Shown: positions 24,080 to 35,516, counted from the stretch's first letter. The stretch: 64,000 nucleotides of DNA from Polyodon spathula (GCF_017654505.1 NC_054534.1:17105193-17169192), one strand, 5' to 3'. Program-made: numbers and translations. The notes: generated by a model from the letters alone, not told the origin.

Positions 24080-25548
24080 CACCAGTCAAAAGTTTGAGTA
24101 CACTTGCTGGAAACTAGGTTTTTTTCATAATTGACAATATTTTACATGGCATACGTTTCCGTAAATACTTGAAAATGAAAACACATGTTACAATATACAA
24201 AACAAAACATAAGGAGTATCAAAGCAATGTTCAAGAAACTTGTTGTGGGTAACTTTGCTTTGACTCTTCTGTCCAGTTAGTCCCATACAAGTTCTACGGG
24301 ATTGAGGTCTGGAGACTGGGCAGGCCAGGTCATTAGATTGAATTGTCCTTCACTTTCCTTCTTTGCTAGATAGTTCTTGCACAACTTTGAGGTGTGTTTT
24401 GGGTCATTATGTTACTGAAGAATGAAGGACTGCCCAACTAGCCGTAATCCTGATGGAATGTCTTGCCTCTGAAGTATGCTATGACAGCCATGCTGGTTGA
24501 GCTTGCCATGGACTTGATAAAGATCACCAACTCGGTCACCAGCAAAGCAACCCCAGACCATGACACTGCCTCCTCCATGCTTGACAGTGGGAACCACACA
24601 TGCAGAACTCATGTGCTCACCCTCTCTGCATCTTACAAGCGCTCGGCGGTTGGACCCGAATGTTTCAAATTTTGACTCAATCAGTCCATAAGACTTCCAC
24701 TCCTCAAACGTCCAGTTTCTGTGTTTTTTGGCCCAGGCAATTCTCTTCCTCTTATTCTGCACTCTTAACAATGGTTTCTTTGCAGCAATTCTTCCAGTTA
24801 GGCCAGCTTCGCGCACTCTCCTCTGAACAGTTGATGTTGAAACATCTGTACTTCTAGTAGCGTTTAGCTGAGCTTGTATTTCAGGGGCAGTTAATCGCCA
24901 GTTTTGCAGACGTGACTTGAATGAACTTGTTCTCTGATTCTGAGGTCACCCTTGGCCTGCCTGACCTTGTTCGGTCCTCATAAGTGCCAGTTTCTTCAAA
25001 TCGTTTGATGGTCTTGGCCACAGCAGTTACAGACACTTTTGCAAAGTTCTTGCGATTTGTCTTAAAGATTGATCTTCATTTCTTAAAGTAACTAACTGAG
25101 CGTATTTTGCCATTCAGGAATGACAAACTTGTACCTACGCTACCTATATTTATAGTAATCATGGACCCTCACCTGTTAACAATAATTGGTGACAAAAGGT
25201 TAATTAGGTAACATGCTAGTTAACTCGGAGAACATCTAACAAAGACACTTTTATACTTAGGCCAGTGTTCTAACATCGTGTTATACACATTTCAGACTTT
25301 TAACTGACTTGGGCTTCAGACTGAAATCCCCTTGCTTTGGGTGACCATTTCATTGAAATTGACAATATTTACATTTTCATTTAAAAATGTAATTTTTGAA
25401 TGCAATTCACTTATGATTATCAGCTTATAAGTACGCATAATATATAATGAAATGTGAAGTGTTTATAGACAAGTTTATACAGTTAATAGCATAGATAATC
25501 ATGAAAAACCTGGTTTCAAGCAGGTGTACTCAAACTTTTGACTGGTAC

Positions 25549-25550
<2 letters not shown>
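24079..25550 (-). mobile_element. Tc1-like DNA transposon a
   Basis: About 1.47 kb with inverted ends CCAGTCAAAAGTTTGAGTACAC on the left and GTACTCAAACTTTTGACTGG on the right. Both sides sit in TA/TG microsatellite, consistent with TA target choice. The - strand carries a degenerate transposase. The terminal sequence CAGTACCAGTCAAAAGTTTG is typical of fish Tc1-like elements. Confidence 0.92.
24262..25130 (-). pseudogene. Tc1-like transposase remnant, element a
   Basis: The longest open piece (24412-24816) contains REAGLTGRIAAKKPLL, then RIAWAKKHRNWTFEEWK, VKHGGGSVMVWGCF and GQSFILQ. A stop codon then interrupts where the second catalytic Asp block (NDPKHTSKLCKNYL) begins, and the PAQSPDLNPVELVWD motif with the catalytic Glu follows. 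The DNA-binding N-terminus is in another frame. It is not functional. Confidence 0.85.

Positions 25551-25616
<66 letters not shown>
25551..25616. repeat. (TG)n(TA)n microsatellite between two Tc1 elements
   Basis: TG repeats run into TA repeats. The tract separates element a from element b, so both appear to sit in one original microsatellite. Confidence 0.93.
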
Positions 25617-25618
<2 letters not shown>

Positions 25619-25687
25619 TTCACTGCCTTGCAAAAGTATTCAGACCCTTCCTATGTTGTCCTGTTTTGTGAAATTACAAAATGATGC

Positions 25688-26292
25688 TATGGCAAAGTGC
25701 CCGCCCCTGTGTGTATTTTGTGTTACATGTTGTGTGTTAATGTTGGTGTATAGTCATTGGTACACGGGATATAAACGTGTCTGTGTAACACAAGTGTTTA
25801 AAATGTATATTTGTATTTAGGCACAAGGATTGCACAGCACTTCACGTGCAAGTAAAAAGTAATAATATGTGAGCACGGGGAATTGCACTTTATTAATTCA
25901 CGTGCAGTTGTACCGAGACTCCCATTGAATGATTGATTAGCAATCGAGTCTTGGTACAGCTGCATAAAAGCAACATGTTTTCATGTGGTTGTTGTGTGTT
26001 CGGTGAGTGGAGAACGGGTGTGGAGACGGAGGTAATAATAATAATAACGTAAAGTAAAATATCAGCTCACAGTGTTGTTTAGTGTTAGTCCGTTTTGTTT
26101 GTCTGTTTATTTTGGCTGCCAGTGCCGTGTCCTGTGTTTTTGTTTGTTACAACTTTTTTATTTACTGATCTGTGAATTCATTAAATGCTAAGCGCAAGCA
26201 AGTGCTCAGCTTCCCCAAAACCCCACCTCTCTGTTTATTTCCTGGTTCCTGTTTCTGGTCTGACGTCCCGCACTCCTGCCAGCTTTGTGACA
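25688..26292 (+). mobile_element. Solo LTR, family 1 copy D, nested in Tc1 element b
   Basis: Starts TATGGCA, one base off the family TGTGGCA, and ends TGTGACA. It is flanked by a perfect 5-base duplication GATGC (25683-25687 and 26293-26297). The Tc1 sequence is continuous across the insertion once one GATGC is removed. The CRE site is degraded to TGACGTCC (26261-26268). Confidence 0.9.
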
Positions 26293-26459
26293 GATGCATA
26301 CACATTTTTTTAAACTTAATATTTTACAATATATTACAAAACTTGAAGACTCATACTGAAGACTTCTAAGGGTAAGATAAGTTACAGTAAATGTCAGCAA
26401 AAACTAAAGAGAAAAAACTGAAATATGTTGATTGCATAAGTATTCAGCCCATCAACTAA

Positions 26460-27450
26460 ATATTTGGTGGAAGCACCTTTGGCAGCAATTACAGCCGCAA
26501 GTCTTTTTGGGTAAGTAACTTTGCACACCGGCTGGTGCAATTTGTGCCCATTGTTCTTCGCAGATTTGCTCAAGCTCTCTCAAGCTGCTTGGGGATCACT
26601 TATGGACAGCAGTTTTCAAGTCTTTCCACAGAGTCTCAATAGGATTCAAGTCAGGACTTTGACTGGGCCACTTTCTTATTCTTAAGCCACTCTAGTGTAG
26701 CTTTGGCCTTGTGCTTTGGATCATTGTCCTGATGAAAGGTGAATTTTCACCCCAGTTTTAAGTCTTTAGCAGATTGAAACAAGTTTTCCTCTAGTATTTG
26801 CCTGTATTTAGCTCCATCTATTTTTCCTTCAAGCCTAACAAGCTTTCCAGTCCCTGCTGAGGATAAGCATCCCCATAGCATGATGCTGCCACCACCATGC
26901 TTGACTGTAGGGATGGTGTTGACTGGGAGATGTGCTGTGCTGGGTCTGCGCCAAATGTAACGCTTGGCATTTAGACCAAAAAGTTCCAATTTGATCTTGT
27001 CTGACTACAGCACCTTTTACCACATTTTTGCAAGATCACTCAGGTGCTTTGTTGCAAACTCCATGCAGGCTTTGAGATGGCTTATTTTTACTAATGGCTT
27101 CCTTCTTGCCACCCTGCCATACTGGCTACTTTTACGAAGTGTTCTGGATATTGCTGACTGATGCACATTTTCTCCTATCTCAGCCAATGGACTCTGTAGC
27201 TCTTTCAAAGTTGTCGTTGGCCTAACAGTGGCATCCCTCACCAGTTTCAACCTTGCATGGCTGCTCAATATGGAGTGATGGCCTGATCTAACAGTATCGG
27301 GGTGATACAATGCACCTTCCATTTCTTGATGATTGAGTAGACTGTGTTCACAGGGATATTCGGAGACTTCGATATTTTTTGTACCTTTTTCCTGATCTGT
27401 GCTTTTCAATGACTTTATCCCTGACTTGCTTTGAAAGCTCCTTGGTGTTC
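26460..27450 (-). pseudogene. Tc1-like transposase remnant, element b
   Basis: Two large pieces are open. 27017-27409 contains TLKELQSPLAEIGENVHQSA and RKSSQYGRVARRKPL. 26747-26989 contains [30 protein letters not shown] and [10 protein letters not shown]. Between them, stop codons fall in the region around the first catalytic Asp (the [10 protein letters not shown] block). It is a dead copy of a widespread fish Tc1 family. Confidence 0.87.
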
Positions 27451-27840
27451 ATGGTTGAGTCTTTGCTTGAAATTCACTACCTGACCAAGCAACCTCACAG
27501 AGACAGGTGTTTTTATTCTGAAATCATGAGAACCACTAATATTGTACACAGACAGATGCCATTCAACTAATTGTGTGGCTCGTTAAGGTCATTTTGTGCA
27601 CCTGAATTAAATTTAGGTTTGCCACAGCAAAGGGTTTGAATACTTATGCAATCATGACTTCTCCATTTTTATTTCATATTAGTTACCTATTTTCTTCTTT
27701 CTTTTTGTTTTTGCTTTGAATGTGTGGAGTAGGTTGTGTATATAACACAAATTAATTCCTACTTCAAAGTATCATGACTGCAAGCTTTAAAGCAACAAAA
27801 TGTGAAAACTGTGAGAGGGTCTGAATACTTTTGCAAGGCA

Positions 27841-27844
<4 letters not shown>

Positions 27845-27890
<46 letters not shown>
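27845..27890. repeat. (TA)n microsatellite, right flank of Tc1 element b
   Basis: TA repeats abut the right terminal repeat. Confidence 0.92.
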
Positions 27891-27894
<4 letters not shown>

Positions 27895-29364
27895 ATATAT
27901 ATCCCTATATATGATATATATACTGATATGGGATGGAACCTACTGATATGAAATGGAACAGGGAAACTTTATAAGAAGCTTATACTTTATTTACATTGTG
28001 TACTTGTTGATATACGACAAAAATGAAGGGAAATACAGAGGACATGAGGTTCAAATATCCTGCAAAGGGGTTCCGATGTATAGGAATATCTGAACCCCCC
28101 CTTCGACTCTGACGCTGTGGGGCCTGTTAACTGTTTCACTAGCGGCAAACGAACTGAAGTCTTTAGTGTGAGAATACCGTTATGTATACTTTGCTACTAT
28201 CTGTAAAGTAAATTGAACATAATGATATGTTGTAGAAATGCCACCTCACTGTGCAGTATGTGGTAAAACTATTAGCGATGCCTTTGAGAATTCCTGTTCC
28301 TTATGGCTTAACTGTTAAATCAAGGTGTCCTGGTTTTACTATTAAATCCAGTTCATGCACTTGCAGTTTACGTTTTGAACAGCCTGTCTTTCGTGAACTC
28401 AAACACAAAACTGCATCTTCTTGAGTCGTTCAATCTTTAACCATTATGAATAATAATTAACAGACCTATTTTTGAATGGCAGGCTAACCTGCATTCAAAA
28501 TATTGGACTGGATATGTATGTGCAGTACCATATGCAACTCACAGTAGAAAGTCAACCAGAGAATTTTTTTTTATCCACACCCACAAACAAATTGATTCCA
28601 AACCTATTCCAGAAAACAATTAAAATAACTTAAATTAAAATCAGAAAAAAGCTAAATAAATACATAAAACAAAGGCCATACCTGTGGTCATATAAACTGC
28701 TGAAATATAGGCTACTACACATTCTGTAGCAAAAGAGTTAACAGGTTACCTGCTGGATAATTTGACCCTCAGTATGTACTTTATGGGCTTATTACCTTTT
28801 GTGTGGTATATCAACTTGTACAAAATGTAACTTTCAGGTAAATATAAGCTTCTCACATTGTTTCCCTAATTCCTTCAAACTAGAATATGGCACCAAACAA
28901 TGGATAATAACGTATAAAAAGTTGTACTGATTGATTTCACTAGCTTTGGCGTATTTAGGGGTCCACTGTGCTTCAATGTTCAGCAAGGATTTACCAAACA
29001 AAAAATCCCAGTTGTCATACTGCGCTAAATAGAGCAGGAGACTGCAATAGAAACCTGTTTTCTCTCTGCTCAGCTTGACGTACCTACTTAAAGAGCTTTT
29101 TCAGATTCTCATTTAATACATTTTTGTAAGATTAAAGTACATTGCTTAAAAGGGAAAACATTTTCCTTTACAGAGTAAACACAACGTGCAGATGATTAAA
29201 AGAACAGACGCCCACAGTTCCAGTATGTAATTCATTAACACATATTTGATCTAGGCAGTTTTTTTGATCCAGGCAAAATCTGAAGTTGCACCACACAAAA
29301 CAAATGTCCTTTACTCATTTCACATCATACTTCAATGCATGCTGGAAATAGTGCAGTTACTTAC
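27891..29364. other. FANCC intron 9, remaining part
   Basis: No exon or mobile element recognised. Confidence 0.4.
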
Positions 29365-29420
29365 CTAAAAATAGTGTCTACTATCACATAAATGTGAGGG
29401 TGGCAGGCTGAAGCTTTGGG
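29365..29420 (-). CDS. FANCC: FANCC exon 9
   Basis: A 56-base exon between TTGTTTCAG and GTAAGT, in phase 0. It reads PKASACHPHIYVIVDTIF plus two bases (Arg with exon 10). Human has PQAACHPAIFRVVDEMFR; ours is one codon longer. Confidence 0.87.
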
Positions 29421-30371
29421 CTGAAACAAGAATGGGAAAAAAAGGCAATTATGTTGGACATCAACTAAGCTTAACATTCTTTTTTTTTTTAATCTACTTT
29501 GCAGACACTGCACACACATAACTATGCACACACACATAACTTCACACACACATAACTCCAGTAAGATACATTTATTAAAACAAACCATTCAAAAAGCACA
29601 GGTAAAAATGAAGCATGTGAACTCAAGCACTTATTTTCAGCCTCTGCTCGGCTGAAAATTAAAGGCACAACATACAGTAAAAATATCCATCAAACATTTG
29701 TTTTATCTATAGTAATTATTAATTCAAAAAACACTCCTGTTGAAACACTGATTAAGGAGTGATAGATATTAAATGTAACTGCTCCCTAAGTCGTTAAGCA
29801 GCCCATAACATATTATTCTTGTGCCAGAGCCAGAGCCGAAATAAACCTTACTCAATTACTGTAAGGCTTGAAAAATAAAATATTCTTTGAAGTGCCGAAA
29901 ACAATAGCTTTCAAATCGCATTTTCATGCCGATCACCACATTTATTCATGCTGATCACCACATGCAGTTTCAGTCCAAAGGTTTGGGCTTCATTGTGCTG
30001 CAGAGCACCTCCACATGATAAGAGGCCATATTGAGATAAACAAGCTAACCCCAAAAAGCAGGAAATAGTATTCTGGGAGGAACAGCAAGTTTACATACCA
30101 TGCCATGGCTGTAAATATAAAGTTATAGCTATTACAATGGATGGCCTACATCTGCCACATGGTTCCTTAAAGAATGAGCTCCAAAGAGACAATATACCTC
30201 AATATACCCATATATATTTTAGATTTTATCCTTAAGACCCCATCAAGGGATAATAAACCATAATATAGAATTTGCAGGCATTAAACACCTTCATTATGAC
30301 TTCTGGTAAATCTGCCAAACAGACTGCCACTTCATAAAACAGTTTCTCAAGTTTCAAAAAGTAAGTATAAA

Positions 30372-30383
30372 CCCCCCCCCCCC

Positions 30384-30409
<26 letters not shown>
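30372..30409. repeat. Poly(C) plus (CA)n
   Basis: A run of about 13 C followed by about 12 CA units. Confidence 0.93.
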
Positions 30410-30416
<7 letters not shown>

Positions 30417-31176
30417 CCAATAGAAAGAGTTTGTAATGACATCTAGTGTCCTTTTCCATTCACTGCATTTATATGGTATTTACTTAAATCACAGTCTAGA
30501 AAAAAATTTTCAAGTCCACACTGACTGACACCCGTCCTGAGCAATTGTAATAAGTGTATCCTGAATTTTGTATTTTGTACTCTACAATTTGCATTTTCTA
30601 AATTCCAATCCTACTGATAAATGCAAACATGTGAACAATGGCTCTCGATAGGAATACAAGTTGACTACAGTGGAAACAGATGTCTCTCTTCACTGACACA
30701 ACATAAACACTTTGGAGTGAATTAATTATATTTAAAAATTGATCTGAGATTTCCTTTAACCCAACTGGTCAATATGAGGTCTCTAATCGCTTGTAAAAAG
30801 ACCTTGAAATAAATGTTTAACCTATGTTCCAAATCAATCCAATTAAATGTAATTTCCATTTTTCTGCTTGATGAAAGAAAATCTCTGTTCCAGTACACAC
30901 TCTCTGAAAGTTGTCTTAGTTTAAAATCATGTAGACCAGCAGTTCTCAATCTGCGGCCCGCCGGCTCCCTTCAGGTCATCGGTGGAAAGGTTACATAATT
31001 ACGGAAAGGAAGTGGCAGCACAGTTTATAGATCCCTCTGCAAACTCAACTTGAGACCTTAAAAACTCAACTATATAACAATGAATTGTATCTGTCTTTCC
31101 CTGCCCATTGTACATATTAGCACTATTTGGGTCATATCTTCTAAGTGCTTATTAGAAGCCTAATTGGTCCAATTAA

Positions 31177-31202
31177 CCCCCCCCCCCCCCCCCCTTTTTT
31201 TT
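31177..31202. repeat. Poly(C) then poly(T) run
   Basis: About 18 C followed by 8 T. Such runs are prone to sequencing error. Confidence 0.9.
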
Positions 31203-32205
31203 ATCTTGAATGAATTTTACACACATAATACTTGGGTTGGTTAACTGATATAAAATACTGTACCACACAACAACTGATATCAGTTTTCAAAACCCCAGGA
31301 CTCAATGTTCACATATTTTAATGATATCCCAAATGACTTCAAAATGTTTAAACCACAAGCTCAGCAAGCATATAGTTAAGATAAAATCCCTCACCTGTAG
31401 GCGAAATGCAGAAAGGGTAATTCAAATCAGTTCTGTGCACTGTGAGCAAGAACATGAAAGAAAAGAATGTGGCTTTCATCAGATTCCATAGTGAATCTAA
31501 TCTGGGGATGTGGTTTTGCATATGTGGGTGAGAAGATTAAAACACTAGAGTGAGGCAATGATGTAGCTAGAAGTTTGTTCTTGTAATGCTTAAATTAAAT
31601 TAAATGCAAGAAGAAAGACTTTGCACAAGGAAAACAGTTAACAACAAACATGATTTTATAAAGAGCTTTGTTCAGTAAAAATCACCAAGTTAAAGTCATA
31701 AAAACAAATAAAAGAAGCCGAGCCCTAACAAACTTAGACGCTGTTCATGTTTATATATAACTCATCGCTTGCACAGGTTATACAAGCCTACTTCACATAT
31801 TGTGGAGGCCCTTTTTGCTTTGTGAAATATCAGACATTTTAAACATGATTTTAACATGACCAATTTTCACTAACCTGGGCTCAGTCATAATGGCAAATAA
31901 CATCTACTTGCAATCTTTAAAGACTTTGATGATACAAGTGTATTATGTAATAAATATACTGTAGTATTGCATTTCCTTAGTACTTGTCGGACATCCCAGT
32001 TTTCTTTAAAGAGAAGGTAAGAATGATAGACTTGTTAAGATTTAATATTAAAGATCAGTTTCAATGTATTGTGAATAAAATACAAATGTTCAGCACTCTG
32101 GCACAGGAAGTTGTTTTTTTCCAATATTATTTACAGGTTATAATTTACCAGTACTCTTTTAAGCAAATTATTTTGTAAAGAAATGTATTATGCATAATAA
32201 TTATT

Positions 32206-32212
32206 ACATATA

Positions 32213-32262
<50 letters not shown>

Positions 32263-32319
32263 ATATATATCTTATATATATATATAATGTATTACATGTG
32301 TATGTATTATAATAACATT

Positions 32320-32408
<89 letters not shown>
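32206..32408. repeat. Compound (TA)n microsatellite
   Basis: Two TA tracts (about 32206-32284 and 32325-32408) separated by about 40 bases. Confidence 0.93.
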
Positions 32409-32410
<2 letters not shown>

Positions 32411-32609
32411 TTATAGATTTAACATTTCTGGCACCAATCCCTGAATCTGGACATTTGATAGATTCTGTAACATATGCAAGCTGTGTTTATTTTTTAGTGG
32501 TTTTGTTTTGCTCTTTGACTACAATGTAAAAAAAAAAATGTTGTTCATAAGATAAGTGTTACTTATGTTCGCATAAAATAAAATAAAAAAATTCAGTTCT
32601 TGTGCATTA

Positions 32610-32800
32610 TATTTTGCTATTAAACTTAAGCACCATCAGTTGGTTAACCCAGTCTTCGTTCATGGATTGTTCTGTGAAAATGTGTCCCTATGAAGAAACA
32701 CTTCTTGCAGCATCCACAGAATTGGTAACAATTGACAAATACCTTTTAGCCTTTCTTGCTAAACTGGAAAATAGTTCTTCTGCATTTCTCCAAAATCCTG
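32610..32800 (-). pseudogene. hAT transposase C-terminal fragment
   Basis: The - strand reads SLARKAKRYLSIVTNSVDAA then RSVSS, a stop, GHIFTEQSMNEDWVNQLMVL and KFN. Leu-Ser-Ile-x-Thr-x-Ser-Val-Asp-Ala-x-Arg-Ser is the hallmark of the hAT C-terminal dimerisation domain. The stop codon shows decay. Neither end of the element was found. Confidence 0.7.
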
Positions 32801-33603
32801 TCAAAGAAATTCCACTACCCTTTTCATTTGCATATAGTTGATATCCCTCCATTTCTGATTTACATTAAGAACCAATCCATGGAATAGAATTTAAACTACA
32901 ATCACGTTGTGGCTCTAAAATCCTTACTGCTGTCAGAAACTTGTGAGCTGGTTAAATAAAACATGGTTTGATTCTACATTGATCAGGATTGTAGTAACTT
33001 TTTCAATTTTTCAAAAACACTGTGGAAAGTTTTAACACCACTCTGTTTGTCTATTCTGCCATCTGTGCTGCTAATTCTGCAACTTTACTATACGTTTCAT
33101 GAATTCAATTGTTACAGATTTCAAAATAGGTTCTACCCATCAGTGTGCAGCACACCAGGTGGATATTGCTGTGTGCGATCTACGAAATAAATGCTTTTTG
33201 AGTTTGTCGGTGCATGTATTTGTTCTAAAACAGCAAGTCTCGAGGTAAGCCTTTTCTTTAAACGCATCAATTTCTAGAATGGCAATAATTATTGTTCCTC
33301 GTAATTAGGGGGTGTTTTCTAATTAGCCAGAATTTTATGGGTTGATTACTTAATTATTCTTCTGATCACTTTAGCTGGAGTGGTTACACAGACATCTGAA
33401 AGCTTAGGACTGAATTGCAGGTTAAAAAAAAACAAGGTAGTGAAAAACATAGGGCCCTACATACAACTGACAAAAATTGACAAAATTTGACAATTTCAAA
33501 ATCTAACATGAAATACTGTATGATTATGGCTTCCGGTAGACACTTGCAATATAATTTTGTAGTTTCTTTGATTACATGTGTTAAATAAAATATCTAAATT
33601 ATG

Positions 33604-33606
<3 letters not shown>

Positions 33607-33698
<92 letters not shown>
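33607..33698. repeat. (TA)n(CA)n microsatellite
   Basis: About 46 bases of TA followed by about 44 bases of CA, ending next to Tc1-like element c. Confidence 0.94.
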
Positions 33699-33702
<4 letters not shown>

Positions 33703-33703
33703 A

Positions 33704-34900
33704 CACATTGAGCATCAAAAAAAACATATCACTCATATTTGGATAAAATGCACTAGATGTGATCGAAAAATGACAAACTCAGTCGTAGAGCAGGTAGTGA
33801 CTTTTTATTGTGCTGACCAACAATTGACATTTTACTGTCTGAAGTTATGGGGGGACGGGGGATACTGTGAAAGTCAGAGGCTGGTAGCGTGTCTGGCCAT
33901 CGTTGGAAGCAATACAAGCAGTACATCTACGACGCATGCTTTGCACCAGGTTTCGGAATGTTATCTTGCGGAATCCTGGCCCATTCCTCTTGGAGGAGTG
34001 CCTGGATAAGCATCTGCCTGTTCAGTGCTCTCGGAGCACTAGAACCAAATGTTGCCCAAGTTCATCCCACAAATGTTCAATTGAGCTCAGGTCTAGGGAA
34101 TAAAGCATCCACGGCCTGACTCTCACGTTTGCATTTGGCAAGAAAACTGCCGTGACACGAGCAACATTTGGACGTGCGTTGTCTTGCTGGAATGTTGTCA
34201 CATTAGGATGGGCTTGCAAGAAGGGCACTGAGTGAGGCTGTAGGACTTGGTCAACATATCGCTGTGCAGTCATGTTGCCATCAATCACTACCAGCTGAGT
34301 TCTGTACCATCTAGACACTCCTGTCCAGACCATCACACTTGGACCTCCCCACTGACTGGTCTCTCGTATACAACAATTAGCGTATCATTCACCACGTCTA
34401 CGCCATACTTGCTGACGTCTATGCAGAATCTTGATTCGTCACTGAAGAGGACCTGGCTCCACTGAAGGCGGGTCCACCTAAGGTCCTGTTGAGACATTCT
34501 GTTGAGACGGTGCACATTGCTGTATGGTCGTCTGGCCTGCAGATGATAACGTGTAACTGCTTTCTTACAGTTGAACTGCTGATGCATGGATTGTTGCAGC
34601 CTGCAGTATCAGATGCTGTTCGACTAGCAGTGCGAAAACGATCAGGAAGACGCTCCATAATGGTCCATCGATTTTGGGCAGGTGTTGTGAATCTTGCTCT
34701 CCCAGTTCGTGGCCTTTGACAGAGTGTGCCTCATTATAGCGTCTCACCAGGTTTGAAATTGCTGGCTGTGAGCACCCAAGACGACGATCCACAGTACGTA
34801 TGGCCACAGTAAAACGTTTGGCCATAGTTGTACACCTCCCCTTGAATATGCAGCCAAGGTGTATTCTTTCTGGTGACCAATTCAAGTTGTATTGCTTTGT
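33704..34900 (-). mobile_element. Tc1-like DNA transposon c, one end missing
   Basis: The left terminal region ATTGAGCATCAAAAAAAAC abuts a TA/CA microsatellite. The - strand transposase runs up to its N-terminal region at about 34850. No inverted copy of the left end was found before FANCC exon 7 at 34918, so the right terminal repeat is deleted or unrecognisable. The right boundary given is approximate. Confidence 0.8.
34022..34885 (-). pseudogene. Tc1-like transposase remnant, element c
   Basis: Pieces in several frames follow in order. The N-terminal helix-turn-helix includes VDRRLGCSQPAISNLVRRYN. Next come RLPDRFRTASRTASD, WSQVLFSDESRFCI (first catalytic Asp) and DGNMTAQRYVDQVLQPHSVP. 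FQQDNARPNVARVT (second Asp) and SLDLSSIEHLWDELGQ (Glu) complete it. Frameshifts separate the pieces. All three catalytic blocks remain recognisable. Confidence 0.87.
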
Positions 34901-34917
34901 TTAATAATTGTACTTAC

Positions 34918-35067
34918 TGCAGCAGTGCTGTGTCAATAGTTTTTAAGAAGTCTGCACTGAGTGTCTCTACTGAACCAAATTCACAACACATAAGCAGGGC
35001 TTCAATTAAGGGAGCAGCTTCCGAACAAGTGACAAGAGGTATATAGAAAACTGACAGACTGTGCAGT
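34918..35067 (-). CDS. FANCC: FANCC exon 7
   Basis: A 150-base exon after acceptor CCTGATAG with donor GTAAGT. It reads LHSLSVFYIPLVTCSEAAPL and IEALLMCCEFGSVETLSADF, ending DTALL plus two bases. Human has [25 protein letters not shown]; ours is five codons shorter. It ends in phase 2, so exon 9 (phase 0) cannot follow it directly. Confidence 0.87.
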
Positions 35068-35415
35068 CTATCAGGTGTAAACAAAATACTGGAAAATACA
35101 GTATGTACCCTTTAGAAAAATTAAAATGTACTTGTTTACATCATAATACAGTACATAGAATATCAACTAGTACTGTTCATGCCATTGAAAAGTGTTTTAT
35201 TTCCAACTGAGACTAACCTACTATACCTACTGTTTACCCCATATTGCCCGAGTAATGTCCAACTGAATCTCCTTACAGTTTAGGAATGCTGTTTGTGAAA
35301 TGTAGTAGAGATATTTCCTTATACAGTTTATGTTCTTCGCAAGATGAATGTGTGTTTATTTGTGGAATAACATAAACTCAACACTGTTAGGTAATTGTGT
35401 ATCTGCAATGCTCAC
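35068..35415. other. FANCC intron 6
   Basis: 348 bases, no feature recognised. Confidence 0.6.
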
Positions 35416-35516
35416 CTTTTAGACACATGAATTCCATTACAGCAGCATTCTCTTAGCTCTGTCACTAATGCTGAAACCATTTGTACAGAAAAATCCAACG
35501 GCACGTTAAACACACA
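35416..35516 (-). CDS. FANCC: FANCC exon 6
   Basis: A 101-base exon between CCCCTAG and GTGAGC, in phase 0. It reads CVFNVPLDFSVQMVSALVTE and LRECCCNGIHVSK plus two bases. MVSALVTELRE aligns with human MVLSLASELRE. The 12 codons before that Met have no counterpart in human exon 6 (65 bases as I remember it), but there is no AG in the right place to exclude them. Confidence 0.82.

Larger units (their letters stand above)
25619..27843 (-). mobile_element. Tc1-like DNA transposon b, interrupted by a solo LTR
   Basis: Ends CACTGCCTTGCAAAAGTATT on the left and AATACTTTTGCAAGGCACTG on the right are inverted copies. Without the 605-base LTR and its duplication the element is about 1.6 kb, a normal Tc1 length. 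TA microsatellite abuts both sides. The transposase lies on the - strand. Confidence 0.92.
29421..32604. other. FANCC interval 9-7, part 1; no exon 8 found
   Basis: Human exon 8 (157 bases) should lie between 29421 and 34917. All three - strand frames were read and nothing resembling it was found. Two splice-like fragments (30292-30348 and 31398-31504) have no matching protein. The interval has C-runs at 30372-30384 and 31177-31194, CA and TA repeats, and a short hAT-end-like piece near 30941-31000. Confidence 0.45.

Noticed and set aside
30292..30348. Candidate FANCC exon 8 (KLFYEVAVCLADLPEVIMK before donor GTGTTT)
   Set aside because: The length is not 1 modulo 3, there is no usable upstream acceptor across the CA/C tract, and similarity to human exon 8 is only a few residues.
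30941..31000. Possible hAT end (GCAGTTCTCAATCTGCGGCCCGC)
   Set aside because: It resembles hAT termini, but no partner end or 8-bp duplication was found.
31398..31504. Exon-like block with strong donor (CTACAG|GTGAGG) and acceptor CCCCAG on the - strand
   Set aside because: The frame that FANCC needs contains stops. The open frame (SLWNLMKATFFSFMF) has no known counterpart and the wrong end phase.
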